A DNA stretch of 64,000 bases, from assembly GCF_910577345.1 (NCBI RefSeq), contig NZ_CAJTMT010000001.1:235699-299698 (forward strand), read 5' to 3'. Under the pieces are notes generated by a model. The model ran no database searches and was not told the DNA's origin. It worked only from the letters and a program-made list of their open reading frames with translations. Positions 54,782 through 63,599 of the stretch are shown here, one piece after another (the stretch's first letter is position 1; each line of letters begins with the position of its first letter). The translations under genes and the position numbers were made by a program. The stretch comes from an uncultured Duncaniella sp. Its GTDB lineage: Bacteria; Bacteroidota; Bacteroidia; Bacteroidales; Muribaculaceae.

Positions 54782-55557
54782 AACATATATTCTCACTGCT
54801 CATCATAATCGCCTGCTGCTTTTCGGCAAAATCAGAGTCATCTCTTATCCAGCAGGCGGATTCAGCCTACACAGCCGACAATTTCAAGGAGGCTGCCGAC
54901 ACCTATCTTCATGTCATCGCCACCGAGGGCACATCAGCAACCCTCCAATACAATCTCGGCAACTGCTACTACCGTCTCGGCGAGATGGGCAAGGCGATTC
55001 TTGCCTACGAGCGCGCCCTGCGTCTCGATCCCACTTTCGATGATGCGCGCAACAACCTTGACTTCGTGAATTCAAGGATAGCCGACCGTCCCGGTGAGCG
55101 CGGGACCTTCCTCGGCAACGCTCTCGATGCCGCCGCCAACTCATCCCGCTCCAACGTCTGGGCGTGGCTGGCATTCGCTTGCTTCACCCTCACAATCCTC
55201 GGCGCGCTGGCCTACATATTCTCTTCTGCCGTCGCAGTCCGCAAAGTCGGTTTCTTCGGAGGCTTCCTCGCTCTCCTCGGATGTTTCTGCTTCGTCTATC
55301 TCGCCTTCCGTTCGGCTGCCATCGCGACTGCCGACAATGTCGCTATCATAACCTCGCCTTCAACAATCCTCTCGACAAGTCCCCGTGTCCCGAAGGACCG
55401 CACTCAGGAAGCGATGCTTCTTCATGAGGGAACCCGCGTTGAAATCCTCGATTCAGTACGCTCAACCACTGATTCAATCAATTCTCTGTGGTATGACGTG
55501 CAGGTTGACAATGCACACCGCGCATGGATCAACGCAGCCGCCGTCGAGAAAATCTGA
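54778..55557 (+). CDS. batE: BatE, TPR and SH3-like membrane protein
   Basis: A 259-residue protein: signal peptide (~1-18), TPR repeats (~25-95, QADSAYTADNFKEAADTYLH and YNLGNCYYRLGEMGKAILAY), two membrane helices (~123-146 and ~155-178), and a C-terminal SH3-like region (~190-259) with LLHEGTRVEILD and WYDVQVDNAHRAWI. It closes the Bat operon. No terminator is obvious after it; the following 211 bp carry no gene. Confidence 0.9.
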   Translation: MKHIFSLLIIIACCFSAKSESSLIQQADSAYTADNFKEAADTYLHVIATEGTSATLQYNLGNCYYRLGEMGKAILAYERALRLDPTFDDARNNLDFVNSRIADRPGERGTFLGNALDAAANSSRSNVWAWLAFACFTLTILGALAYIFSSAVAVRKVGFFGGFLALLGCFCFVYLAFRSAAIATADNVAIITSPSTILSTSPRVPKDRTQEAMLLHEGTRVEILDSVRSTTDSINSLWYDVQVDNAHRAWINAAAVEKI

Positions 55558-55768
55558 GAGCGGGGATGGGTTTAATTATTGTCACTCAAAAGGTTATTTT
55601 AAGAATGAAAAGTTCAAAATAAAAACGTGTTTTAAAACATAGATTTTTTTTTCTTCTTTTATTTGCCTGAATAGAAATTAAACCCTAATTTAGTGACGTG
55701 GAAATCAAAATTACAAACCCACACATACAACAAAACTCAGTATTAACCCCCAAACACCTATAAGTATC

Positions 55769-56029
55769 ATGACTAAAACTATCTCGTTCAACGATCTCCG
55801 TCGCATCAAAGACAGTCTGCCCGATGGTTCAATCCGCCAGATAGCCGACAAACTTAACGTTACCCCCCAGACAGTCAGAAACTACTTCGGTGGCACAAAC
55901 TATGAATTCGGTAAGAACTGTGGCGTTCACATTGAACCGGGCCCCAACGGCGGTATTGTAGTCCTCGACGACACTACCATTTATGATATGGCACTCGAAA
56001 TTCTCCAGGGACAAAACAAGGAAGAGTAA
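55769..56029 (+). CDS. Small HTH protein, probably DNA-binding
   Basis: An 86-residue soluble protein. Residues ~20-42 (IRQIADKLNVTPQTVRNYFG) form a helix-turn-helix of the type that recognises DNA, followed by a beta-hairpin-like region (GVHIEPGPNGGIVVLDD) and a helix. It is a lone transcript: a 211-bp gap precedes it and a perfect 15-bp hairpin terminator closes it at 56056-56102. I do not recognise the family by name. A regulator or nucleoid-associated role is inference. Confidence 0.8.
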   Translation: MTKTISFNDLRRIKDSLPDGSIRQIADKLNVTPQTVRNYFGGTNYEFGKNCGVHIEPGPNGGIVVLDDTTIYDMALEILQGQNKEE

Positions 56030-56055
56030 TCATCACAAAAACAGGAAAATATCAA

Positions 56056-56102
56056 CGAAAGGACAAAAAGACGCTGCTTGCCAACGACTTTTTGTCCTTT
56101 CG
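56056..56102 (+). terminator. Terminator of the small HTH gene
   Basis: A perfect 15-bp stem (56056-56070 with 56088-56102), 17-nt loop, 26 bp after the stop codon, followed by TCCGTTTT. Confidence 0.75.
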
Positions 56103-56142
56103 TCCGTTTTAACAGTGGTACTAACATCTATAATCATCATCA

Positions 56143-57288
56143 ATGACGCCCATGCAGCCTGACAGATTTATAACCATCGCCATTCATACTTACGAAAAGG
56201 CACATCAGTTGAAAAACATCCTCGAATGTGAAGGCATCGAGGTCGCGCTCCAGAATGTCAATCTCACCAATCCTGTCGTATCATCCGGCATAAGGGTGAG
56301 AATCCACGAATGTGACCTCCCGATGGCGCTGAGACTGATTGAGAACATCGAGATTTTCTCGCCCGAAGCAGTCAGGGAGTGTCCCGACGGAGGGCCGGAG
56401 ATATTGGTCCCGACCGACTTCTCTACCTCCTCGGTCCAGGCTTGCTTCCTCGCCTTCCACATAGCCGCCATCCACAAGGCCCGCATCAAACTCCTCCACT
56501 CATTCTTCGACCCTATCGTTGCCAACAGCGCATCACTCCAGTTATCGGATTCGATGACCTTCGACGGCACTGCCGATGCTGTCGAGCAGATTGAGGAGGA
56601 CAAGACGCTGACCGAGATAAGCAAGAAGCAGATGAAGGACTTCGAGGCAAAATTGCGTGAGAAAATCAAGGACGGCGTCATCCCTCCTGTAATGTTCTCA
56701 TCGGAAATCACCGAAGGACTTCCCGAAGAGGTCATCAACAGCTACTCATCCTCCCACCATCCCTTCCTCATCGTCATGGGCACCCGTGGCACCGACAAGC
56801 AGAACCGCGCGATGCTCGGAAGCGTGACAGCCGAGGTGCTCGACACCTGTCGCTCGACCGTCCTCACCGTCCCCGAATCGCTGCGCTTCAAACGCACCGA
56901 CGAAATCCGCGAGGTGGTCTATTTCGCATCCTCAAAGCAGCAGGACATTCTTGCGCTCGATGCCCTCTACCGTCTCTTCCCCGATTGCGCGCTCTCGGTC
57001 AACCTCACATCTCTCCCGACAAAAAGAAAACCCGACGGCGACCCCGCTGCAATAGCCAATCTCCTCGACTATTGCCGCAAGAACTATCCGGCCTATACGT
57101 TCAAATCAGTCCGTCTCTCCCTTTCCCACGAGATGGAGGAATTCGAGGGGCTCGACAAGGAGCTGCACGTCGACATGATTGCAGTCCCCACTCCGCGCAA
57201 AAACATCTTCGCCCGTCTCTTCAACCCGACCCTCGCCCATAAGCTCCTCTTCCACTCCGACATCCCGATGCTCTCGATTCCCGTATAA
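56143..57288 (+). CDS. DUF2007-UspA fusion protein
   Basis: A 381-residue soluble protein. Residues ~7-70 (FITIAIHTYEKAHQLKNILE and IRVRIHECDLPMALRLIE) match DUF2007, a PII-like/ferredoxin-like signalling domain. Residues ~85-245 are a universal stress domain (LVPTDFSTSSVQACFLAFHI; nucleotide-loop-like GTRGTDKQNRAMLGSVTAEV). Residues ~250-381 look like a second, diverged Usp unit ending PMLSIPV. It probably senses a nucleotide or stress signal. DUF2007 is usually a stand-alone small protein, so this joins a signalling module to Usp. Confidence 0.82.
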   Translation: MTPMQPDRFITIAIHTYEKAHQLKNILECEGIEVALQNVNLTNPVVSSGIRVRIHECDLPMALRLIENIEIFSPEAVRECPDGGPEILVPTDFSTSSVQACFLAFHIAAIHKARIKLLHSFFDPIVANSASLQLSDSMTFDGTADAVEQIEEDKTLTEISKKQMKDFEAKLREKIKDGVIPPVMFSSEITEGLPEEVINSYSSSHHPFLIVMGTRGTDKQNRAMLGSVTAEVLDTCRSTVLTVPESLRFKRTDEIREVVYFASSKQQDILALDALYRLFPDCALSVNLTSLPTKRKPDGDPAAIANLLDYCRKNYPAYTFKSVRLSLSHEMEEFEGLDKELHVDMIAVPTPRKNIFARLFNPTLAHKLLFHSDIPMLSIPV

Positions 57289-57327
57289 AATATGCGGCTG
57301 TTGAGGCCTCCATTCGGCATTTTTTTG

Positions 57328-57335
57328 TAATTTTG
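57328..57335 (+). promoter_or_regulatory. Promoter -7 box for purM
   Basis: TAATTTTG directly preceded by TTTG, 61 bp before the purM ATG at 57397. Confidence 0.5.
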
Positions 57336-57396
57336 CAAAAATTTAATTTAAACCAACCATCCCTCACATTTGTTGAACTTTCAATTACGAGACATT

Positions 57397-58563
57397 ATGA
57401 GTGACCAGCGCTATAATCTTCGCGGTGTTTCAGCCTCCAAGGAGGATGTCCATAACGCAATTAAAAATGTTGACAAGGGCATTTTCCCCCACGCATTCTG
57501 TAAAATCATCCCTGACATCCTCGGTGGAGATCCGGAATGGTGCAACATCATGCATGCCGACGGAGCAGGAACAAAATCCTCGCTTGCCTACGCCTACTGG
57601 CGCGAGACCGGCGACCTTTCCGTCTGGAAGGGTATCGCGCAGGACGCTCTCGTCATGAACATCGACGACCTCCTCTGTGTCGGTGCTGTCGACAATATTC
57701 TCGTTTCATCTACAATTGGCCGAAACAAGAACCTCATCCCCGGCGAAGTTATTTCTGCAATCATCAACGGCACTGAGGAACTCCTCGCCACTCTCCGCGA
57801 AATGGGTGTCGGCATCTACTCTACCGGCGGTGAGACCGCCGACGTGGGCGACCTCGTCCGCACAATCATCGTCGACTCTACGGTGACTTGCCGTATGCGT
57901 CGCGCCGATGTCATCAACAACGCCAACATCAAGGCCGGCGACGTTATCGTAGGCCTCGCATCCTTCGGTCAGGCAAAATACGAAGACCGCTACAACGGTG
58001 GCATGGGTAGCAACGGACTCACCTCCGCCCGCCACGATGTCTTCGCCAAATATCTCGCCGAAAAATATCCCGAGACATTTGATGCTGCAGTTCCTGAAGA
58101 TCTCGTCTACTCAGGCTCAAAGCACCTCACCGACGAAGTCGAGGGCACAGGCCTGACAGCCGGACAGCTCGTGCTCTCTCCCACCCGCACCTACGCTCCC
58201 GTCATCAAGAAACTCCTCAGCGACATGCGCGACGAGATTGACGGTATGGTCCACTGCACAGGTGGTGCCCAGACCAAGGTGCTCCACTTTGTCGAGAACA
58301 AACACGTCATCAAAGACAATCTCTTCCCCGTGCCCCCGCTCTTCGAACTCATTCAGAAGGAAAGCGGCACACCGTGGAGCGAGATGTATAAGGTCTTCAA
58401 CATGGGTCACCGCATGGAGATCTATGTCCGCCCCGAAGCAGCCGCCAAGGTGATGGAAATCGCTGCCGGATTCGGCATTGAGTCACGCATCGTCGGCCGC
58501 GTCGAGGACGCACCGTCCAACCGCCTTACCATCAAGTCGGAAGCCGGAGTGTTCGAGTATTGA
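57397..58563 (+). CDS. purM: Phosphoribosylformylglycinamidine cyclo-ligase (AIR synthetase)
   Basis: A 388-residue PurM. I take the ATG at 57397 (MSDQRYNLRG); an upstream TTG at 57370 would add 9 residues without support. Signatures are HADGAGTKSSLAYAYW, MNIDDLLCVGA and YSTGGETADVGD near the middle, and VGLASFGQAKYEDRYNGGMG. The protein is longer than the ~345-residue E. coli enzyme, which is common in Bacteroidetes. It closes the imidazole ring using ATP in purine synthesis. Promoter box TAATTTTG lies at 57328-57335. Confidence 0.93.
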   Translation: MSDQRYNLRGVSASKEDVHNAIKNVDKGIFPHAFCKIIPDILGGDPEWCNIMHADGAGTKSSLAYAYWRETGDLSVWKGIAQDALVMNIDDLLCVGAVDNILVSSTIGRNKNLIPGEVISAIINGTEELLATLREMGVGIYSTGGETADVGDLVRTIIVDSTVTCRMRRADVINNANIKAGDVIVGLASFGQAKYEDRYNGGMGSNGLTSARHDVFAKYLAEKYPETFDAAVPEDLVYSGSKHLTDEVEGTGLTAGQLVLSPTRTYAPVIKKLLSDMRDEIDGMVHCTGGAQTKVLHFVENKHVIKDNLFPVPPLFELIQKESGTPWSEMYKVFNMGHRMEIYVRPEAAAKVMEIAAGFGIESRIVGRVEDAPSNRLTIKSEAGVFEY

Positions 58564-58658
58564 TTCCACGACCCGAAAGGGCCGGAATCCCGAATCCCTC
58601 TGTCTCGCCGGCAGGATGTAAACATAACTGATTTATAACATTAATCAACATATTTACT

Positions 58659-60053
58659 ATGAGAAGAGGGATTCTCACCGCACTCGCCGTCATTGGCATC
58701 GGCGCACTGACATTTTCATGTGGAGGAAACGGCAACACATCCGGAAAAACCGTTCAGGATTCAGGACATCACAAGTTACCCGACACCCTCCGTGTGGCCA
58801 CTCTCTACAGCCCCGAAGCTTATTTCATCTACCGAGGCCAGGAGATGGGCTACGACTATGAACTCGTCACAGCGCTTGCCGCCGACAAGGACATGACTCT
58901 GAAAATGGAAATCGCGCCGTCGCTGTCCCGCGCCGTCGAAATGCTCGATTCCGGACTGGTTGACCTGATTGCCTACGAAGTGCCTGTCACGGCTGAATAC
59001 AAGGACCGCGTTGTCCCCTGCGGGCCGGAAAACATAACCACACAGGTGCTCGTGCAGCCCAAAAAGGGTGAAGAGGAACTGATAACGGATGTCACCGACC
59101 TCGTCGGTAAGGATGTCTACGTCGAGTCCGACTCGAAATACGAAGCCCGCATCCGCAATCTCAATCAGGAGGTCGGAGGTGGAATCAACATCCACACCGT
59201 CGACCGCGACACGATGATTACCGAGGACCTCATTGCAATGGTCAGCGAGGGGAAAATCCCCCTCACGGTTGTCGACAGCGACATTGCCCGCATCAACAAG
59301 ACCTACTACAATGATCTCGACATCACCCTCCCCCTCAGCTTCGAGCAGCGTTCGAGCTGGGCAGTGGCTCCCGATAAAGCATGGCTCGGCGACAGCATCA
59401 ACTCATGGCTCAACAGCGACAATCCCCGTCAGGAACAGGCTCAGCTCCTCAAACGCTATTTCGAGCTCAGCAAGAATGACCCGAACGCGAAATACTATGC
59501 GCTGAACGGCCCCGGAGTGTCGCCTTTCGACCACCTCTTCAAGCGCTACGCCGCAGACTATGACTGGGATTGGAAACTCCTTGCTTCGCAGGCCTACGTC
59601 GAAAGCAAATTCGATTCGACAGCCGTATCGTGGGCAGGAGCAAGAGGTCTGATGCAGATAATGCCGAGAACGGCCAAGGGCTACGGAGCTTCCGCAAAAA
59701 GCGTCATGAAGAACGACGTGGCGATTGAAACCGCCCTCAAGTTCCTCAACGACCTCGACCGCCAGCTCACAAAACTTGTACCTGACGAGAAAGAGCGCAA
59801 GAAATTTGTCATCGCCTCCTATAATTCCGGACTAGGACATGTGAAAGACGCCATCAATCTGGCTAAGAAATACGGATTGAATCCTCAGAAATGGGACAAC
59901 AATGTTGCAAAGGCAATCCTTTGGAAATCCAATCCGAAATACTACAAGGACCCGGTGGTGAAATTCGGATATTCACGCGGACGCGAGACCTACGACTACG
60001 TCAACCGTGTCTATGCCTTCTACAACAAGGCCAAGACAAAGGCTGTGGCATAA
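58659..60053 (+). CDS. MltF-like lytic transglycosylase, lipoprotein
   Basis: A 464-residue lipoprotein (LTFSC, C21). Residues ~40-270 are an SBP_bac_3 (amino-acid-binding-like) domain (VATLYSPEAYFIYRGQEMGY). Residues ~295-450 are an SLT lysozyme-like domain with catalytic E315 in QAYVESKFD, then ARGLMQIMPRTAKGYG and ASYNSGLGHVKDA. This matches MltF, which cuts peptidoglycan and is regulated by its binding domain. It lies outside the periplasmic face of the inner or outer membrane, held by lipid. It is followed by a DUF3332 gene. Confidence 0.92.
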   Translation: MRRGILTALAVIGIGALTFSCGGNGNTSGKTVQDSGHHKLPDTLRVATLYSPEAYFIYRGQEMGYDYELVTALAADKDMTLKMEIAPSLSRAVEMLDSGLVDLIAYEVPVTAEYKDRVVPCGPENITTQVLVQPKKGEEELITDVTDLVGKDVYVESDSKYEARIRNLNQEVGGGINIHTVDRDTMITEDLIAMVSEGKIPLTVVDSDIARINKTYYNDLDITLPLSFEQRSSWAVAPDKAWLGDSINSWLNSDNPRQEQAQLLKRYFELSKNDPNAKYYALNGPGVSPFDHLFKRYAADYDWDWKLLASQAYVESKFDSTAVSWAGARGLMQIMPRTAKGYGASAKSVMKNDVAIETALKFLNDLDRQLTKLVPDEKERKKFVIASYNSGLGHVKDAINLAKKYGLNPQKWDNNVAKAILWKSNPKYYKDPVVKFGYSRGRETYDYVNRVYAFYNKAKTKAVA

Positions 60054-60119
60054 GGAACAGACAGTCAACCAAGTTCTATAACAACCCTTTTTACTAACTC
60101 ATCACTTTACATTATTCTA

Positions 60120-60668
60120 ATGAAAAAACGCTTTTTACCCGTTGCAATCGTACTGACGCTTTGCGGTTCGATGCTCACCACCTCCTGTATCGGCAGCTTC
60201 GCCCTCACCAACAAGCTCCTGAGCTGGAACCAGCAGATTGACAACAAGTTCGTCAACGAACTCGTATTCATCGCCTTCTGGATTGTACCTGTCTATGAAG
60301 TGGCTGCTCTCGCCGACGTTCTCGTCATCAACTCAATCGAATTCTGGAGCGGTGACAACCCCGTGGCCTGCGGAACAAAGGTCATTGACGGCAAGGACGG
60401 ACGCTATATCGTCGAATGTGATGGAAAGGGATACACCATCACATCTGAAAACGACAAATCGGTCGTGCGCCTCGACTTCGACAAGGAAGACCAGAGCTGG
60501 AGCGTCGCTCTCCCGAACGGTGAAAGCTACGAACTCGTGACCTTCATTGACGAAACCCATGTCTCAGTTCCCGGAATGGATGGCTCACGCAACGTGGTTG
60601 AGCTTTCTGAAAACGGTCTCATGGCCTACCGTCAGATGATGAACCAAAGCCTCATGGCTGCAAGATAA
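60120..60668 (+). CDS. DUF3332 family lipoprotein
   Basis: A 182-residue protein with signal peptide and lipobox-like MLTTSC (C23). The core CIGSFALTNKLLSWNQQI and FVNELVFIAFWIVPVYEVAA match DUF3332, small membrane-associated proteins of unknown function, with one hydrophobic segment (~47-65). The C-terminal ~90 residues are beta-rich. It is 12 bp upstream of the VanZ-like gene. Confidence 0.85.
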   Translation: MKKRFLPVAIVLTLCGSMLTTSCIGSFALTNKLLSWNQQIDNKFVNELVFIAFWIVPVYEVAALADVLVINSIEFWSGDNPVACGTKVIDGKDGRYIVECDGKGYTITSENDKSVVRLDFDKEDQSWSVALPNGESYELVTFIDETHVSVPGMDGSRNVVELSENGLMAYRQMMNQSLMAAR

Positions 60669-60680
60669 GCACGAAAAAAC

Positions 60681-61088
60681 ATGAAACATCTGCGATGGAT
60701 TCCACCCTATCAGCTTACGCTCGCGGTGGGCATCGTCATACTCTACCTTACCCTCCTTCCCAAGCCATTTGGGGAGGAGGATATTCCTTTATTCCCGGGA
60801 GCCGACAAGATTGCACACTGCTGCATGTTCGGTGGCCTGGCGCTTACATATATATTCGAACGTCACCGCGCAGGGCGCACCCTCAATCTCCGTGGCGCGT
60901 TCATTGCCGTCGTCTGGGTTTGTGTTTTCGGAATCGCCGTTGAATTCATGCAGAATGCCATGCATATAGGACGCAGTGGTGACATCGCCGATGCTGTCGC
61001 CGACACCATCGGAGCTTTTGCTGCAATCCCGCTCTGCTATGCCCTACATTGGATCAACATCGTAGTAAAGCACGGCACCGGAAAGTAG
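60681..61088 (+). CDS. VanZ-like membrane protein
   Basis: A 135-residue membrane protein with four hydrophobic segments (~12-27, 48-64, 72-93, 110-127). The pattern LFPGADKIAHCCMFGGLALTY and DIADAVADTIGAF is that of the VanZ-like family, linked in other bacteria to teicoplanin resistance and envelope effects. Its end overlaps the priA gene by 45 bp on the opposite strand, so the two genes converge. Confidence 0.82.
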   Translation: MKHLRWIPPYQLTLAVGIVILYLTLLPKPFGEEDIPLFPGADKIAHCCMFGGLALTYIFERHRAGRTLNLRGAFIAVVWVCVFGIAVEFMQNAMHIGRSGDIADAVADTIGAFAAIPLCYALHWINIVVKHGTGK

Positions 61089-63512
61089 TTTCCGGTTGGT
61101 CATCTCGATTCTGACATCATTCAGAAGTTTCTTGACTTTTGTTATCGAAGCGTTGTTTTCGATTTTAAGCATTATCCTCCTTATATACATTGACTGCACA
61201 CGGGCAACGTATGGCTCGTCAGGCCCGCTCACGCGGTTGCCGAGAAGTTCGCGCAGACGCGCGGCATATTCAAATGACATGGTCGACACCGCAGCCTGAT
61301 CGCGGTGTTTCAGATAGATATAGATGACACGCACGAAGGGAGGATAGTTGTATTGACGGCGCTCCGCAAGTTCATGCTGATAGAAACCCTTGTAGTCATG
61401 CTGAAGGAGGAACGACAGGACGGGATGTGACGGATTGTAGGTCTGGATTGCAACAATGCCGTTGTCGTTACGCCGACCCGCGCGTCCTGCCACCTGCTCA
61501 ATCATATTGAAAGCCCGTTCGGCAGAGCGGAAATCCGGAAAATTTATCACACTGTCGGCGTTGACCACCCCAACGGTGCTTACACGGTCAAAATCCAGTC
61601 CCTTGGTGACCATCTGTGTGCCGACAAGAATCTGTGACTTCCCCTTGGAGAAACTGTCGATTATATTCTCATAGCTGTCCTTGCTGCGGGTAGTGTCGAG
61701 GTCCATGCGCGCTATCGTCGCATTGCCGAAAAGCGACTCCACTTCCTCCTCGACTCGCTCAGTCCCGTAGCCAAGCACCTCTATACCCGGCTCCTGACAG
61801 GCAGGACACACGTCCGGCACTGCGTAGGGGGTAGCGCAATAGTGACAGACGAGTTTGTCGACATGACGGTGGTAGGTCAGCGAGACATCGCAATTGTTGC
61901 ATTTAGGGACATAACCACAAAGTCTACATCTTGCAATCGGCGCATATCCGCGTCGGTTTATGAAAAGTATCGACTGCTCGCCTCGCTTGAGCGATTCATT
62001 GACGAGCCGTTCGGTCTCGAAAGCGAATGTACCGCTCACAAGCCCCTTTTTCCTTGCATCCGACATGTCGATGACTCTCATCTCCGGCAGTTTCATCCCC
62101 TCGAAACGCTCTGTCAGTTCAACGAGGCCGAAGCGTCCGGTGGTTGCCTTGTAGTATGTCTCAATCGAGGGGGTCGCACTTCCAAGGAGGGTCTTGGCTC
62201 CGTGCATCGACGCAAGCACCATCGCTGCATCACGCGCATTGTAGCGCGGTGCGGGATCCTGCTGCTTGTAGGCACTCTCATGCTCCTCGTCGACTATCAC
62301 AAGGCCGAGTGATGCAAATGGCAGGAAGACTGACGAGCGCGCTCCGATGACCACACAGGGTTCCGATGATTCAAGAAGCTTCTTCCAGAGGTCGACACGC
62401 TCATTGTCGGAAAATTTTGAATGGTAAATTACCACCTTGTCGCCGAACACCCTCTGCAACCTGCCTGTGAGTTGAGTGGTCAGAGCAATTTCCGGAACAA
62501 GATAAAGCGCCTGACGACCGTTGCGGATGACATAGTCAATCAGATGTATGTAAAGCTCAGTCTTACCGCTCGATGTCACCCCGTGAAGCAAGGTGACATC
62601 ATGTTCAAGCCATGATTTATGGACGGCATCGAGCGCCGCACCCTGCGCGTCGGTCAGCACCGGCAGCTTACCGCTCACGAGACCGGAATAACTGAAACGG
62701 TTGACCTCCTTGGTGTAGATTTCCACTATTCCCTTCTTTGCCATAGCCGCAACGACGGTGGTCGTGACAGCCGCGCGCTCTATAAGTTCCGTGCGGGTGA
62801 CCTCGTTGAGTTCCCCACCCTGTCTCATGAAGCCCGACAGCTCTATAAGTGCAAGAAGGGCCTTTTCCTGCTTGCCACCACTCTTCACGCTGTCAAACAC
62901 CTTGTGGAGCGCATCGGAATCCCCTTTCGGAATCGCAAGGCGGACGTAGGTCTCCTTGCGTGAGCGGTAACGCTCCACCAGATTTTCAGAAATCATCACC
63001 GCCTCCTTTGCCAGCAGCGAGTTAGCCACACTGACAATGTTGGCGAAACCCGTTTTCTTGGCAATGACATCGAGCGGCATTTTCTTGTCGGTGCTGAGCA
63101 GAAGCTCCATCACGGCCAGTTCCCGCTGATTGAGCCGTTCATCCTCCCGCTCCTCATAGTCAGGATTGGGCATTATGAAAGTCTCGCTTTCCACCTTCAA
63201 TCCTGCCGGCATAGCCGCGCGCATCACCTCACCGGGAGTACAGAGATAGTAGTCGGCTACCCACTGCCAGAATTTAAGCTGCGGATGCCTCACGACCGGA
63301 CGCGAGTCGAGCTGAAACGCGATGTCCTTCACCTCATAATCCTCCGGCCCTATATTGCTGAGACCGGTGACAATACCGGTGTAAAACTTCTTACGGCCAA
63401 ACGGAACAATGACCCTGTGACCGACACTCAGCGTGTCGGACATCTCGGCGGGTACCCTGTAGGTGAAGCTCCCCATGATGGGAACGGGAACAAGAACATC
63501 TGCGAATGTCAT
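61044..63512 (-). CDS. priA: Primosomal protein N' (PriA helicase)
   Basis: An 822-residue DNA helicase (start ATG at 63512, giving TFADVLVPVPIMGSFTYRVP; an ATG at 63566 would add an 18-residue non-homologous extension). The order is N-terminal DNA-binding domains (~1-230), Walker A GVTSSGKTELY with DEEH box VIVDEEHESAYKQ, zinc-binding cysteines (CRLCGYVPKCNNCD, CHYC, CPAC), and helicase C-terminal motifs (GTQMVTKGLDFDRV, QVAGRAGRRNDNG). PriA restarts stalled replication forks. It converges on the VanZ-like gene and diverges from rnpB. Confidence 0.95.
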   Translation of the reverse strand: MTFADVLVPVPIMGSFTYRVPAEMSDTLSVGHRVIVPFGRKKFYTGIVTGLSNIGPEDYEVKDIAFQLDSRPVVRHPQLKFWQWVADYYLCTPGEVMRAAMPAGLKVESETFIMPNPDYEEREDERLNQRELAVMELLLSTDKKMPLDVIAKKTGFANIVSVANSLLAKEAVMISENLVERYRSRKETYVRLAIPKGDSDALHKVFDSVKSGGKQEKALLALIELSGFMRQGGELNEVTRTELIERAAVTTTVVAAMAKKGIVEIYTKEVNRFSYSGLVSGKLPVLTDAQGAALDAVHKSWLEHDVTLLHGVTSSGKTELYIHLIDYVIRNGRQALYLVPEIALTTQLTGRLQRVFGDKVVIYHSKFSDNERVDLWKKLLESSEPCVVIGARSSVFLPFASLGLVIVDEEHESAYKQQDPAPRYNARDAAMVLASMHGAKTLLGSATPSIETYYKATTGRFGLVELTERFEGMKLPEMRVIDMSDARKKGLVSGTFAFETERLVNESLKRGEQSILFINRRGYAPIARCRLCGYVPKCNNCDVSLTYHRHVDKLVCHYCATPYAVPDVCPACQEPGIEVLGYGTERVEEEVESLFGNATIARMDLDTTRSKDSYENIIDSFSKGKSQILVGTQMVTKGLDFDRVSTVGVVNADSVINFPDFRSAERAFNMIEQVAGRAGRRNDNGIVAIQTYNPSHPVLSFLLQHDYKGFYQHELAERRQYNYPPFVRVIYIYLKHRDQAAVSTMSFEYAARLRELLGNRVSGPDEPYVARVQSMYIRRIMLKIENNASITKVKKLLNDVRIEMTNRKLLSGAVLYYDVDPM

Positions 63513-63585
63513 GACAAAAAATGTATAAGAACGTGTAAAAATACAATAAATCCGTCGCAATGGCAACGGTTTTGAAAATTATTTG

Positions 63586-63593
63586 TACCTTTG
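63586..63593 (+). promoter_or_regulatory. Promoter -7 box for rnpB
   Basis: TACCTTTG directly preceded by TTTG; the first RNase P RNA nucleotides follow within about 7 bp, as expected for a -7 box. Confidence 0.6.
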
Positions 63594-63599
63594 CCCCTA

